From assembly GCF_003596405.1 (NCBI RefSeq), contig NZ_QYUR01000002.1, forward strand, positions 186,001 to 250,000: a DNA stretch of 64,000 bases, in the 5' to 3' direction. A program made the translations under genes and the position numbers. Below, piece by piece: positions 30,179-41,978 of this stretch (within the stretch, counting starts at the first letter, position 1; the number at the start of each line of letters is the position of its first letter). The notes beneath the pieces are model-generated. The model did not search any database. It was not told where the DNA came from and worked only from the letters and a program-made list of their open reading frames with translations. Source of the stretch: Pseudomonas cavernicola (GTDB taxonomy: Bacteria; Pseudomonadota; Gammaproteobacteria; Pseudomonadales; Pseudomonadaceae).

Positions 30179-32638
30179 TCATCCAGCGGCTTTGCTGTCC
30201 TGCGGTTTGGCGGCCTGCGCCGGACTCTTTGGCTGCTTGTCCTGCTCTGCGTTTTTCTCATCGTCTTCCAACTCCAGCTCGGCAATCTCACGCAGTCGCT
30301 CGACCACCCGAGCATTGACGCTGCCCTCGGGAAACTGACCGTCGGCATCCGGCGCACCGACGGCCTCGCCCACCAACAGACCGAGCGCTTCGTCGACCTG
30401 GCGCACCGCATAGACATTGAACAGGCCGGCGCGCACTGCCTGCAACACGCGCTCATCGAGCATCAGCGTGGCGACGTTGGCGTGCGGGATAATCACGCCC
30501 TGCTCACTGGTCAGGCCGCGCGCTTCGCAGAGCCGGAAGAAACCTTCGATCTTCTCGTTAACCCCACCAACCGCCTGCACTTCCCCGAACTGGTTGATCG
30601 AACCGGTGATGGCGTAGCACTGCTTCAACGGTGTACGCGATAACGCCGAGATCAGCGCGCAGACCTCACCCAACGAGGCGCTGTCGCCGTCGACATAGCC
30701 GTAGGATTGCTCCAGGGCAATGCTGGCGGAAATCTCCAGAGGGAATTCCTGGGCGTAACGGCTGCCGAGGTAGCCGGTCAAGATCATCACGCCCTTGGAG
30801 TGGATCGGCTGGCCGAGATTGACCTCGCGCTCGATGTCGACGATACCGCTGCTGCCTGGATACACCGTAGCGGAAATCCGCGCGGGCACCCCAAAGGCCG
30901 AGTCGCCGACCTCCAACACCGTCAGACCGTTGCACTTACCGACTGTGGCGCCGGCGGTGTCGATCAGGATGATGCCGGCCAGCATGTCATCGAGAATGCG
31001 CGCCGAGACTCGGCCCGTGCGCGTGGCCTTGGCCTTCAGCGCGCGCTCGATATGCCCGGCGTCGGTCACCGTATCGTTGGCCAACTGACGGATAAAATCG
31101 GCTTCGCTGACCAATTGGAACAGATCGCCGATACGGGCCGACAACCGCCCCTGATGCTCGGCCAGGCGCGCGCTGTAGGTCGCCAGCCGCGCCACCGCGC
31201 CAGCTGTCAACGGCGCCATACCCTCTTCCGAGGTGCGGGTTTTCAATAGTTGAGCGAACTGCTCCAGGCTGTCGTCGGCCAGCGGAATGTCTTCATCGAA
31301 ATCCACCAGGACGCGGAACATCTCCTGGAAGTCTGGATCATGGTCCTGCAGGGCGTAATACAGCTGGCGCGAACCAATGATGATGACTTTGATCTGCAGC
31401 GGAATCACTTGCGGGGTCAGCGTAACCGTCGCCAAACGCCCCAACTCGCCGAGCGGCGACTCCATCTTCAACTTGCGCGCATGCAGGGCGCGCTTCAGCG
31501 CATCCCAGACAAACGGCTCACCGAGCATTTTTTCCGCTTCCAGCACCAGGAAGCCGCCGTTGGCTCGGTGTAATGCCCCCGGCCGCAACTGCCGATAGCT
31601 GGTGTAGAGCGCGCCCTGGTCGGTGCTGTACTCGATGCGACCGAACAGGTTGTCGTAGGTCGGGTGCGACTCGAACACCACCGGCGCGCCGCCGCTGACG
31701 TGATGGCCTACCACCAGGCTGGGGCTGTACTGCTCCTCCAGCAACTTGCGGGCTTGCGCATCGAGCTTGTTTTCATCCACCAACTGCTCGACCACGGTTT
31801 TCAGCAGATTGACCTGCATGGCTTGCAGGTAGGCGCAGACCCCGGCATTTTCCGCGTATTTTTCCGACAGCGGCGCGAGCAGCGGCTGCAGGGCGATGGT
31901 GATGGTTTCCTCATTCAGATGACGCAGCTGATTGCTCGACTCGCGCTTCCATTGCGGCAGGCTGGCCAGCTCTTCGTTGAGGCGTTCCTCCAGCGCCGAA
32001 ATATCGGCGTGGTAGCGGTCACGCTCGGCCTCCGGCAGTTGCGCGAACTCGGCCTCGTCCAGCGCCTTGCCGTCTTTCATCGGGGTGAAGGCGATGTTGC
32101 TGCTGTCGCGGAAGAGGGCGATTTCCTTTTCCAGCGAAAGCCGCTCAATCACATCCAGCGCACGGTCGTAACGCTGGTTGAACGCGCGGTCGATGGCACT
32201 TTTCTTCTGCTGATAGGCCGGGTGCTCGAACACCGCCGGGAAGGTCGCCAGCAGGTTATCGATCAATACCTCGATATCGCTGATACAAGCGCTCGCGGTG
32301 CCCGGCGGCAGTTCCAGCGCACGCGGTTCGCGCGGCTCGTCGAAATGATTGACGTAGACCCAGTCCGACGGCGTTTCCAAGCGCTTGGCCTCAGCCTTGA
32401 GGTAACGCTTAACGAATGAGAAGCGGCCGGTACCCGGCTCGCCCATGACAAACACGTTGTAACCGGGGCGCGGCATCGCCACGCCAAACTGCAGGGCTTC
32501 AACCGCACGCTCCTGACCGAGCACGCCGCGGAAGGGCTCCAGGTCATCGGTGACGGTGAAGTTGAACTGGCTGGCATCGAAGGGACGAGTCAGCGCATCG
32601 GGCGCCAGGCGCAGGCCGGCAGCAACGGGATCAGGCAT
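30179..32638 (-). CDS. Lon-like ATP-dependent protease (LonB/YcbZ type)
   Basis: 819 residues. The N-terminal AAA region has a Walker A-like GEPGTGRFSF with Arg in place of the usual Lys. The C-terminal Lon S16 domain has the catalytic Ser in DGDSAS (about residue 653) and Lys in GGVNEKIEG (about 695). A charged, proline- and lysine-rich tail closes the protein. There is no N-terminal Lon substrate domain. Substrates unknown. Single gene, with the dksA-like gene about 100 bases upstream. Confidence 0.9.
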   Translation of the reverse strand: MPDPVAAGLRLAPDALTRPFDASQFNFTVTDDLEPFRGVLGQERAVEALQFGVAMPRPGYNVFVMGEPGTGRFSFVKRYLKAEAKRLETPSDWVYVNHFDEPREPRALELPPGTASACISDIEVLIDNLLATFPAVFEHPAYQQKKSAIDRAFNQRYDRALDVIERLSLEKEIALFRDSSNIAFTPMKDGKALDEAEFAQLPEAERDRYHADISALEERLNEELASLPQWKRESSNQLRHLNEETITIALQPLLAPLSEKYAENAGVCAYLQAMQVNLLKTVVEQLVDENKLDAQARKLLEEQYSPSLVVGHHVSGGAPVVFESHPTYDNLFGRIEYSTDQGALYTSYRQLRPGALHRANGGFLVLEAEKMLGEPFVWDALKRALHARKLKMESPLGELGRLATVTLTPQVIPLQIKVIIIGSRQLYYALQDHDPDFQEMFRVLVDFDEDIPLADDSLEQFAQLLKTRTSEEGMAPLTAGAVARLATYSARLAEHQGRLSARIGDLFQLVSEADFIRQLANDTVTDAGHIERALKAKATRTGRVSARILDDMLAGIILIDTAGATVGKCNGLTVLEVGDSAFGVPARISATVYPGSSGIVDIEREVNLGQPIHSKGVMILTGYLGSRYAQEFPLEISASIALEQSYGYVDGDSASLGEVCALISALSRTPLKQCYAITGSINQFGEVQAVGGVNEKIEGFFRLCEARGLTSEQGVIIPHANVATLMLDERVLQAVRAGLFNVYAVRQVDEALGLLVGEAVGAPDADGQFPEGSVNARVVERLREIAELELEDDEKNAEQDKQPKSPAQAAKPQDSKAAG

Positions 32639-32734
32639 CGGGAATCCTTACATCGGGCGGGGCAAAACCGCGGGAGATGGCCGCATTCTGGCGCTGGCTG
32701 ATTACACCTGGCAAGGCGTTCACAGTGAGTGGCG

Positions 32735-33058
32735 TCAATTGCCCAGATCAGCACAGGCCAGGCAGTACTCGGCAGCCGGCATAATGGCCAAGCGTGCCGG
32801 CTGAATTGGCTCGCCGCAGCGCAGACAGTAACCATAAGTACCCTCCGCCAGCCGTAGCTTGGCCAAGCCCGCCAGCCGTAAAGCCGCCTCGCTCTCGGCC
32901 AGCAAGGCCTCCAGCACTTCGTCATTCTGCCGCTGGAGGGCCTGTTCGGCGAAATCCGGCGAGTGACTACGGGCCAGGTCTTCGCGAATGGCATTCGCCC
33001 GCGCGCCGTTCTCAGCGAGCATGGCATCTAGCGCGGCCCGAGGGTCGAAGGCAGTCAT
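32735..33058 (-). CDS. DksA/TraR-type zinc finger protein
   Basis: 107 residues. A coiled-coil-like middle (ALQRQNDEVLEALLAESEAALRLAG) and a C-terminal C4 zinc finger (CLRCGEP ... EYCLACAD). Much shorter than DksA (about 148) and lacking its DxxDxA tip, so it is a TraR-like regulator probably acting at RNA polymerase's secondary channel. AGGAG precedes ATG 33058. Confidence 0.88.
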   Translation of the reverse strand: MTAFDPRAALDAMLAENGARANAIREDLARSHSPDFAEQALQRQNDEVLEALLAESEAALRLAGLAKLRLAEGTYGYCLRCGEPIQPARLAIMPAAEYCLACADLGN

Positions 33059-33222
33059 GGTGCACACTCCTAAAGCAAAGCCTCCTGTAAGTGTGGACGC
33101 TGCTGCACAGCCTGCACGAGACGCAGAAAAAACTTGCGCAATTGCCTTGGACCGACAGCCTTGACACCCGCATAGGGCATCCTCAAAGTTTCGCGCATTG
33201 CCTTAGAAGAAGAACGCTCACG

Positions 33223-35076
33223 TTGAAACGGATTTTATTCTCTCTGGCCCTATGCACTTGCACCTTTCTGCAGGCCGCCCCAAACCTGCCTGATGAGCGC
33301 CTGAACGCACTGGCCGCCGATCCGTATTGGATCGCCCTCGGCCACTATGAAACCGGCAAGCTCGGTGGTTGGCGCAGTTATGTCGATGACGAGCAGTTCT
33401 TCCTCGCCGCCAACGGCGACAGTGACCCCACCGCGGAGTTGGCCGCCACGCTCAAAGCCCTGTACGCCCCCGCTGGCAGTGGCGATAAACACGCCCAATG
33501 CGTTTACCCCGCCCGCACCCGCTGGCTTCGCGAGCAGTTGCAACTGCGCGATCTGCCGCAACCCGCCTGCAGCGAGTTCACCGCCTGGTTCAAGGACATC
33601 GCCCCGCACAGCAGCGTGCTGATCTTCCCCGCGGCCTACCTGAACAGCCCCTCTTCGATGTTCGGCCACACCTTGCTGCGCATCGATCAGGCCGACGTAC
33701 AGAGCAACAACACTGCCCTGCTCAGCTATGCGCTGAACTTCGGCGCCTTTATCGAGGGCATGGACAACAGCATCCTCTATGCCTGGAAAGGCCTGATGGG
33801 CGGCTACCCTGGGCTGTTTGCCCTGGTGCCCTATCGCGAGAAACTCGCCGAGTACCGCAGCCTGGAAAACCGCGACCTGTGGGAATACCGGTTGAACCTG
33901 ACGCCAGAGGAAACCGCACGGATGGTCGAGCATGTCTGGGAATTGAAACAGATCCAGTTCGACTACTTCTTCTTCGACGAAAACTGCTCCTATCGCCTGC
34001 TTGAACTGCTGGAAATCGCCCGCCCCGGCCTCGAGCTAACCGAGCAATTCCCCCTCACCGCCATCCCCACCGATACCGTGCGCGCGGTGAAAAACGCCGG
34101 TTTGGTGGAACGCACCGACTATCGCCCGTCCCGAGAACACGAACTGCTGGCCCGCGCCAAGCCCCTCAGCTCGGAGGAACAGGATTGGGTGCTGTTGCTC
34201 GCCGATGGTCAAAGCCAGCTGAACAACCCTGAGCTGCAACGCCTGCCGAAAGAGCGTCGAGCGCTGATTCAGGACGCAGCGTTTCGCCTGACGCGCTATC
34301 GTGCCAATGGCGAAGCGCGGGACAGCGCAAGCGCCCAGCGCAGCTTCGCCCTGTTGCAGTCGATCAACCAGAACCCGCCACCAGCGCTTGAAGTGAAACG
34401 CCCCGGCCTGCCGGAAGACGGGCATGAATCGCGCACCTGGCAACTGGGCGCCGGCAGCCGTGATGACCGCGCTTTTGCCGAGTACGGCCTACGCATGGCC
34501 TATCACGACTTGAACGACAACATGTACGGCTTCCCGCTGGGCGCGCAGATCGAGATCCTGCAGCTCAAATTGCGCCAATACGAGAGTAACCACTGGCAAC
34601 TGCAACGCCTGGACCTGGCCACCATCCGCTCACTGACGCCGCGCAATCAGTTGCTCAAGCCATGGTCCTGGCAAGTCGCCAGCGGCCTGGAGCGTGTCCA
34701 CGGTGAAGACGGCGACGAGCGACTGGTCACGCACCTGAATGGCGGCGCCGGCGGCACCTGGCAGCTGAGCGATGAGATGCTGGGCTTTGCCTTGGGCACG
34801 CTGCGAATCGAAAACAACACAGACTTCGCCACCTTTATCGCCCCTGCCGCCGGCTTCAATACCGGCCTGCTCTGGCACAACCCGCTGGGCAACCTGAGCC
34901 TGGAGGCTGCCGGCGACTACTTCTACAACGGCGAGGTACGCCGCAAACTCAGCCTCAATCAGCAGTGGGAAGTCTCGCGCAACCTCGGCCTGCGCCTCTC
35001 CGCCCAGCGTGAATTCAGCCAGCTGAGCGCGCCGGAGAATGAAATCAAACTGGAACTGAAGTGGTATCACTATTAG
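33223..35076 (+). CDS. DUF4105 (Lnb-like periplasmic domain) outer-envelope protein
   Basis: About 617 residues from TTG at 33223, which places a clean signal peptide (KRILFSLALCTCTFLQAAP) at the N-terminus; upstream GTG at 33091 is open but gives a non-leader prefix. The DUF4105 core includes NSPSSMFGHTLLRID, SYALNFGAF, KGLMGGYPG and FFFDENCSYRLLELL, which contain the His and Cys expected for a papain-like/Lnb active site. The C-terminal 200 residues look like beta strands of an outer membrane or surface domain, ending in aromatic YHY. Function unproven. Confidence 0.82.
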   Translation: MKRILFSLALCTCTFLQAAPNLPDERLNALAADPYWIALGHYETGKLGGWRSYVDDEQFFLAANGDSDPTAELAATLKALYAPAGSGDKHAQCVYPARTRWLREQLQLRDLPQPACSEFTAWFKDIAPHSSVLIFPAAYLNSPSSMFGHTLLRIDQADVQSNNTALLSYALNFGAFIEGMDNSILYAWKGLMGGYPGLFALVPYREKLAEYRSLENRDLWEYRLNLTPEETARMVEHVWELKQIQFDYFFFDENCSYRLLELLEIARPGLELTEQFPLTAIPTDTVRAVKNAGLVERTDYRPSREHELLARAKPLSSEEQDWVLLLADGQSQLNNPELQRLPKERRALIQDAAFRLTRYRANGEARDSASAQRSFALLQSINQNPPPALEVKRPGLPEDGHESRTWQLGAGSRDDRAFAEYGLRMAYHDLNDNMYGFPLGAQIEILQLKLRQYESNHWQLQRLDLATIRSLTPRNQLLKPWSWQVASGLERVHGEDGDERLVTHLNGGAGGTWQLSDEMLGFALGTLRIENNTDFATFIAPAAGFNTGLLWHNPLGNLSLEAAGDYFYNGEVRRKLSLNQQWEVSRNLGLRLSAQREFSQLSAPENEIKLELKWYHY

Positions 35077-35084
35077 CAGTGTAG

Positions 35085-35110
35085 GGTGGATGGCGCTTCA
35101 CCCATCCACC
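35085..35110. terminator. Hairpin after the DUF4105 gene
   Basis: Inverted repeat GGTGGATGG / CCATCCACC with a 7-8 base loop just past the stop. There is no T-run, so it may be a REP-like hairpin rather than an intrinsic terminator. Confidence 0.5.
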
Positions 35111-35199
35111 TTTGCGGCGCCGAACGCCACTTGGTGGGCAAGAAAAAAGGTTCTTCACGGAACTCGGGGGCGGAGTCCTGCCGCGCGCCGCCCCTTGCA

Positions 35200-35265
35200 G
35201 GAGCGGATTTATCCGCGAACAAGAGCGACTCGGTGCTACCCCATCGCGAATAATTTCGCTCCTAC
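35200..35265. repeat. REP element (GGAGCGAAT type)
   Basis: Paired imperfect palindromes GGAGCGGATTTATCCGCG and CGCGAATAATTTCGCTCC, the common Pseudomonas REP pattern, in the 466-base gap between the DUF4105 gene and ettA. The rest of that gap (35266-35499) shows nothing I can name. Confidence 0.75.
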
Positions 35266-35499
35266 GCCCAGCAAAGCCTCGCCCGAGAGGGCACAACCAG
35301 AAGCATCCACCAGCGCGATAACAGGCTCGGGCACAACGTCAAAGCCAACAAACCGCAGGACCAGCAGCCAATACCCATTTGCCTATCTGGTGTTAACCGC
35401 CACCTCTGCCCCCCCAAAAAAACATTGCCCACCCTACGCATCTCCGTTCCCTGGATAGATAACCTGTTATCCCTCCAACTCGCCAAGAAACGCAGGCAT

Positions 35500-35530
35500 A
35501 AAAAACGGAGCCCGCAGGCTCCGTTTTTTA
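35500..35530. terminator. Terminator of ettA
   Basis: Stem AAAAACGGAGCC / GGCTCCGTTTTT with a CGCA loop, 12 bases after the ettA stop on the minus strand; A/T flanks allow use from both sides. Confidence 0.9.
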
Positions 35531-35542
35531 TTCCACTGGCGC

Positions 35543-37210
<1,668 letters not shown>

Positions 37211-37548
37211 GAGGAACCTAGCTTCTGTGACAGACATTGATGACTAGAGCGCGAGCCAGGAAAGAGCTCGCGCAACAGGCAATGAGCAGGCTTTTGCAGC
37301 TAAAGAGCCTAACCACTGCTTGGGCGGGGACCAAGCGTCTCAACAAGCCGTTGAGTGCTGGAGGCCGGCGCTCCCGCGCGCGTGCGGCAAAGCTACCGGA
37401 ATGTGCCCCGCAGGGCAAACCGACGCTCGTCGGGCCAACTGGCACTTCGCCACATTTATAGGCATGCTAGCCGACCCGCGCGCGCCCGACTTAAGGTCGG
37501 CGGCGCGCCACCTGCCCAATTTAAGCCGTTACTGCAGGATCTTCGTTC
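37211..37548. other. Divergent upstream region of ettA and morA
   Basis: 338 bases without a gene. A hairpin GCCGACC / GGTCGGC lies at 37470-37501, and TATAGG at 37457-37462 could be a morA -10, but no clear -35 is seen. Confidence 0.4.
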
Positions 37549-40500
37549 GTGCCCAAGCCCAAGCCATCCACCTCCAAGCGCGCGCCTGGCGACCCGCTCG
37601 CCACCCCCTTGCCGGGTTCGGTGAAAGGCGTCCTGGTGCTGTTGGTGCTGCTCATGCTCGGGCTGTTGCTGGGGCAGTTGTACCAGGAGCTCCAGCAACG
37701 CCAGGCGCATCGCCAGCAACGCGAGCACGAATTCGGTCAGCAGTTGGCCGAGCACCTGGCCCTGAGCATGGAATACAAGGCCCACGCCGGCCTCGCCCTG
37801 CTGCGCCAGAATGCCCTGCGCCCGCCGGAGCTCGAGCAGCGCAGCAGCCTATTGAACAGCCTGCGGGAGATCTTTCCGGCACTGCGCAGCCTGGTCTGGC
37901 TCAGCCCGCGTGGCAGCGTCCTCGCCGACAGCCAGGCCGCAGCAGATGACGCGCCCTTCCTCGCCAGCCTGCTGCAGCGCAACCTCGGCCAGCCCTATCA
38001 CTTTGCCTTCAGCGGTCGTGACGGCGGCCAGATCTATCTGCTGTTGCGCCAAACGGCGGATGCGCAAACCAGTGGTTACTGGGTCGTGCGCATAGGGTTG
38101 GAAGCGCTGCGCAATGGCTTGCGTGGCTTTGACAACGGTGAGCACTCCTGGCTGCTCGAGGATCGCCTGGCCCAGCGGGTGATCCTCCGTCAGCCGGAGC
38201 TGCCGCACGACAGCTCTATCGCCATGCCCGTCACCGCCGCTGAGCAGGCACAAAGCCTGCTGCTGCCCCCCCTGGCCGGCAGCGACTGGCAGCTGCGCAG
38301 CCTGTTCGATGAGCGCCGGGCAACGGCTGAACTATTGCCTGAGCTAGCCGGCAAATTTCTGCTGTTTATCTTCTGCGCCCTACTCACCTTGCTGGCACTG
38401 CTGCGTCTGCTGCGCGAACAACGCAGCCTGCGCGAACTGAATGCTGCCTCGCGCCGCTCGCTGCAGCATGCCGACAGCGCCCTGCGGGCCATCGAAGAGC
38501 GCGTGCTGGTGACGCAGAGCGATGGTCAGCTGCGCTACCTCAACCCGCAAGCCGAGCAGTTGTTCGGCCTGCGCGCTAACGAGGCGCACGGCCACCACTT
38601 GCTCGAGCTGCTGCCCGGGCTCGACCCGCTGTTGCTGCACGGCCCGAGCCTGCACAACGACCTCGCCCCGGAGCTGGTGGAGCTCCTGCAGGACGGCCAG
38701 CGGCGCCTGTTCACCGTGACCCGCAGTGATCTCAGCGAGGGCTCCAAGCACCTTGGGCATGTCTGGGTGCTGCGCGATGTCACCGAGCAACAGCAAGCCC
38801 TGCGCGTGCTGCAGGAAACCCGACGGCGCTACCAGGACATCTTCGAAGGCAGCGGCATCGCCCTTTGCGTACTCGATCTGGCCGGTCTGCGCCACTATCT
38901 GTTGCACCAGGGCTTGCATGACCACGGCAGCCTGAGCCAGTGGCTGGAGGGCCATCCCCAGCGCCACCAGGAATTGCTCCAACAGTTGCGGGTTACCGAG
39001 AGCAATCAAGTGGCCTTGCGCTTACTCGGCGTCCGCTCTGCCGAGCAGGCCTGGCAGCACCTGATTGACTGCGGCCCAGTGCGCGCCGACGGCATTCGCT
39101 TCCAGCTGATCGCCGCCGTGCTGGGCGGCCAGAGCCAGCTAGAGCTGGAGAGCCGGGTCGTCACCCCGCAAGGCCACGAGCGCCATCTATGGCTGGTTCT
39201 GCGCTTACCTGAGTTGCCCGAGGATTACCACGCGGTGACCCTGAGCATCAGCGACATCACCAGCCGCAAACGCGTCGAGCTGTCACTGATCGAGCGCGAG
39301 CGCTTCTGGTCGGAGGTGGTACGGGCGCTGCCGGACACCCTATACGTGCATGACATGAGCAACAAGCGGGTGCTGTTCAGCAACAACCGCCTCGGCCAGC
39401 AGCTGGGCTACAGCAAGGCCGAACTGCTCGAGATGGGCGAGCGCTTCTGGGAGGTCGTGCTGCACCCGGACGATATCGAACAATACCAGCGCTTGCGCAA
39501 CCTGCAGCAGGTGGTCGGCGACGGCCTGCTGCTGCAATGCCACTTGCGCTGTCGGCACCGCGACGGCAACTGGCACTGGTTCGATATCCGCGAACAGGCC
39601 TTGAGTCGCGACTCGGCTGGCCGCGTCAGCCGCCTGATCGGGGTGGCCAAGGACGTCACCGAGCAGATCGAAGCCAGCGAACTGCTACGCAACAACGAGC
39701 GGCGCTACCGCCTGCTGGCGGAAAGCATCAGCGATGTGATTTTCTCCACCGACAGCAGCCTGCAGCTCGACTACGTCAGCCCCTCGGTACAACCCATGCT
39801 GGGCTACAGCGCCGAATGGCTGATCGGCAACAACCTCCACAGCGTCGCCGCCGACCCGCGCCAGCTGGCTGGCTTCTATCTGCTGCTGGAGCGTGTGCGC
39901 AGAGCGCTCGGCGATCCGCAGCGCCTGAGCGAGTTGCGCAGCCAACTGCCGACGCAGCTGTTCCTGTTCGACTGCATGCATTTCGATGGTCGCAAGATTC
40001 CGGTGGAGTTGCGCCTGACCCTGATGTGGGACGAGCACGGGCGCTTCGAAGGCTTGCTCGGTGTTGGCCGCGATATCAGCCAGCAGCGCCGCGCCGAGAA
40101 AGACCTGCGGATGGCCGCGACGGTGTTCGAACACTCCACCGCGGCCATTCTGGTCACCGACCCGGTCGGCTATATCGTCCAGGTCAACGAAGCATTCAGC
40201 CGTGTCAGCGGCTATTCCAGCGCGCAAGTGCTCGACCAATTGCCCGGCATGCTCACCGCCGACCGCCAGCAGGCCCACCACCTGCGCTACATCCTCAGCC
40301 AACTCAACCTGCACGGTAGCTGGGAAGGCGAGGTCTGGCTGAAGCGGCGCAACGGCGAAAACTTTCCGGCCTGGGTCGGGATCACCGCGGTGCAGGACGA
40401 AGAAGGCGATCTGGTCAGCTATGTGTGCTTCTTCAGCGACATCAGCGAGCGCAAGGCCAGCGAGCAACGCATCCACCGTCTGGCCTACTATGATGCCCTG

Positions 40501-41793
40501 ACCCACCTGCCTAACCGCACCCTGTTCCAGGATCGCCTGCACACCGCCCTGCAGCATGCCGAACGGCATCAGGAGTGGGTGGTGCTGATGTTCCTCGACC
40601 TCGACCGCTTCAAGCCGATCAACGACTCCCTCGGCCACGCCGCAGGCGACCGCATGCTCAAGGACGTGGCGCTGCGCCTGGCGGCCTGCGTCGACGAAGA
40701 CGACACCGTGGCGCGCATGGGTGGCGACGAATTCACCCTGTTGCTCCAGCCACGCGGCACTCGCGAGGGCGCGCTGAACCGGGCGATTCATGTCGCCGAA
40801 CAGATTCTCTCCAGCCTGGCGCAGCCCTTCATCCTCGAAGGCCGGGAGTTCTTCGTCACCGCCAGTATCGGCATTGCTCTCAGCCCGCAAGACGGCAACG
40901 AACTGAGCCAGTTGATGAAGAATGCCGACACCGCCATGTATCACGCCAAGGAGCGCGGCAAGAACAACTTCCAGTTCTACCAGGCGGCGATGAACGCCAC
41001 GGCCCTGGAGCGCCTGGAGCTGGAAAGCGACCTGCGGCATGCCCTCGAACAGCAGCAGTTCGTGCTCTATTACCAGCCTCAGTTCAGTGGCAACGGCAAG
41101 CGTTTGACCGGTGTTGAGGCATTGCTGCGCTGGCGGCACCCGCGCCGAGGTCTGGTCGCACCCGCTGAATTCATCCCGGTGCTGGAAGAGCTGGGGCTGG
41201 TGGTACAGGTCGGCGACTGGGTCCTGGCCGAGGCCTGCCGCCAGCTCAAAGCCTGGCACCACGCCAAGGTGCGGGTGCCGAAGGTGTCGGTCAATCTCTC
41301 GGCCCGGCAATTCGCCGAAGGCCAGCTGGGCCTGCGCATCGCCAGCATCTTGGAAGACAGCGGCATTCCGCCGGCGTGCCTGGAGCTGGAGCTGACCGAA
41401 AGCATCCTGATGCGCGACGTCGATGAAACCATGCAGATCCTCGCGGGCTTCAAGCGTCTCGGCCTGAGCATCGCGGTCGACGATTTCGGCACCGGTTACT
41501 CCTCGCTGAACTACCTCAAGCAGTTCCCGATCGACGTCCTGAAGATCGACCGCAGCTTCGTCGATGGCCTGCCCGCCGGCGAACAGGACGCGCAGATCGC
41601 CCGCGCAATCATCGCCATGGCCCACAGCCTGAATCTGGCGGTGATTGCCGAAGGGGTGGAGACCCAGGAACAGCTGGATTTCCTCCGTGAACACGAGTGC
41701 GACGAAGTCCAGGGCTATCTGTTTGGTAAACCCATGACCGCCAACCAGTTCGCCGCCCAGTTCAGCGGCCCCGCGCTGTTTATGCTGAGCTGA
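37549..41793 (+). CDS. morA: Membrane-bound c-di-GMP sensor enzyme MorA (PAS-GGDEF-EAL)
   Basis: 1414 residues, GTG start. Two membrane helices (about 24-44 and 272-292) enclose a periplasmic sensor. Several PAS-type domains fill about 310-970, then GGDEF (about 978-1140) with intact GGDEF, then EAL (about 1160-1400) with EALLRW, NLSARQF, ELTESIL, DDFGTGYSSL and EGVET. Both catalytic domains therefore look competent. The usual inhibitory RxxD five residues before GGDEF is not present (DEDD). MorA controls motility-to-biofilm decisions in Pseudomonas. MapZ, a c-di-GMP receptor, is 8 kb downstream. Confidence 0.95.
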   Translation: MPKPKPSTSKRAPGDPLATPLPGSVKGVLVLLVLLMLGLLLGQLYQELQQRQAHRQQREHEFGQQLAEHLALSMEYKAHAGLALLRQNALRPPELEQRSSLLNSLREIFPALRSLVWLSPRGSVLADSQAAADDAPFLASLLQRNLGQPYHFAFSGRDGGQIYLLLRQTADAQTSGYWVVRIGLEALRNGLRGFDNGEHSWLLEDRLAQRVILRQPELPHDSSIAMPVTAAEQAQSLLLPPLAGSDWQLRSLFDERRATAELLPELAGKFLLFIFCALLTLLALLRLLREQRSLRELNAASRRSLQHADSALRAIEERVLVTQSDGQLRYLNPQAEQLFGLRANEAHGHHLLELLPGLDPLLLHGPSLHNDLAPELVELLQDGQRRLFTVTRSDLSEGSKHLGHVWVLRDVTEQQQALRVLQETRRRYQDIFEGSGIALCVLDLAGLRHYLLHQGLHDHGSLSQWLEGHPQRHQELLQQLRVTESNQVALRLLGVRSAEQAWQHLIDCGPVRADGIRFQLIAAVLGGQSQLELESRVVTPQGHERHLWLVLRLPELPEDYHAVTLSISDITSRKRVELSLIERERFWSEVVRALPDTLYVHDMSNKRVLFSNNRLGQQLGYSKAELLEMGERFWEVVLHPDDIEQYQRLRNLQQVVGDGLLLQCHLRCRHRDGNWHWFDIREQALSRDSAGRVSRLIGVAKDVTEQIEASELLRNNERRYRLLAESISDVIFSTDSSLQLDYVSPSVQPMLGYSAEWLIGNNLHSVAADPRQLAGFYLLLERVRRALGDPQRLSELRSQLPTQLFLFDCMHFDGRKIPVELRLTLMWDEHGRFEGLLGVGRDISQQRRAEKDLRMAATVFEHSTAAILVTDPVGYIVQVNEAFSRVSGYSSAQVLDQLPGMLTADRQQAHHLRYILSQLNLHGSWEGEVWLKRRNGENFPAWVGITAVQDEEGDLVSYVCFFSDISERKASEQRIHRLAYYDALTHLPNRTLFQDRLHTALQHAERHQEWVVLMFLDLDRFKPINDSLGHAAGDRMLKDVALRLAACVDEDDTVARMGGDEFTLLLQPRGTREGALNRAIHVAEQILSSLAQPFILEGREFFVTASIGIALSPQDGNELSQLMKNADTAMYHAKERGKNNFQFYQAAMNATALERLELESDLRHALEQQQFVLYYQPQFSGNGKRLTGVEALLRWRHPRRGLVAPAEFIPVLEELGLVVQVGDWVLAEACRQLKAWHHAKVRVPKVSVNLSARQFAEGQLGLRIASILEDSGIPPACLELELTESILMRDVDETMQILAGFKRLGLSIAVDDFGTGYSSLNYLKQFPIDVLKIDRSFVDGLPAGEQDAQIARAIIAMAHSLNLAVIAEGVETQEQLDFLREHECDEVQGYLFGKPMTANQFAAQFSGPALFMLS

Positions 41794-41822
41794 GTGCTTT
41801 TTCGGTACGAACTCAGCTCTTC

Positions 41823-41978
41823 GTAGGTTGGCGCTAAGCGTGGCGATGCCCAACAAGGAGTCGCCCTGCGACGCCCTATTCGCGGTCTCGAACTTGAACG
41901 CCCGGCCTTGCAGGCCGGTTGTTGGGCATCGCCTTTGGCTCAGCGCCAACCTACGCGCCAACCTACGCGCCAACCTAC
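41823..41978. repeat. Palindromic repeat family A, copy 1, with tripled end
   Basis: Starts GTAGGTTGGCGCTAAGC, contains GATGCCCAAC / GTTGGGCATCGCC and CCGGCCTTGCAGGCCGG hairpins, and ends CAGCGCCAACCTAC. The last 12 bases GCGCCAACCTAC occur three times in tandem (41943-41978). Other copies: 57119, 62116, 62281 and 62630. It lies between morA and glyA. Confidence 0.88.
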
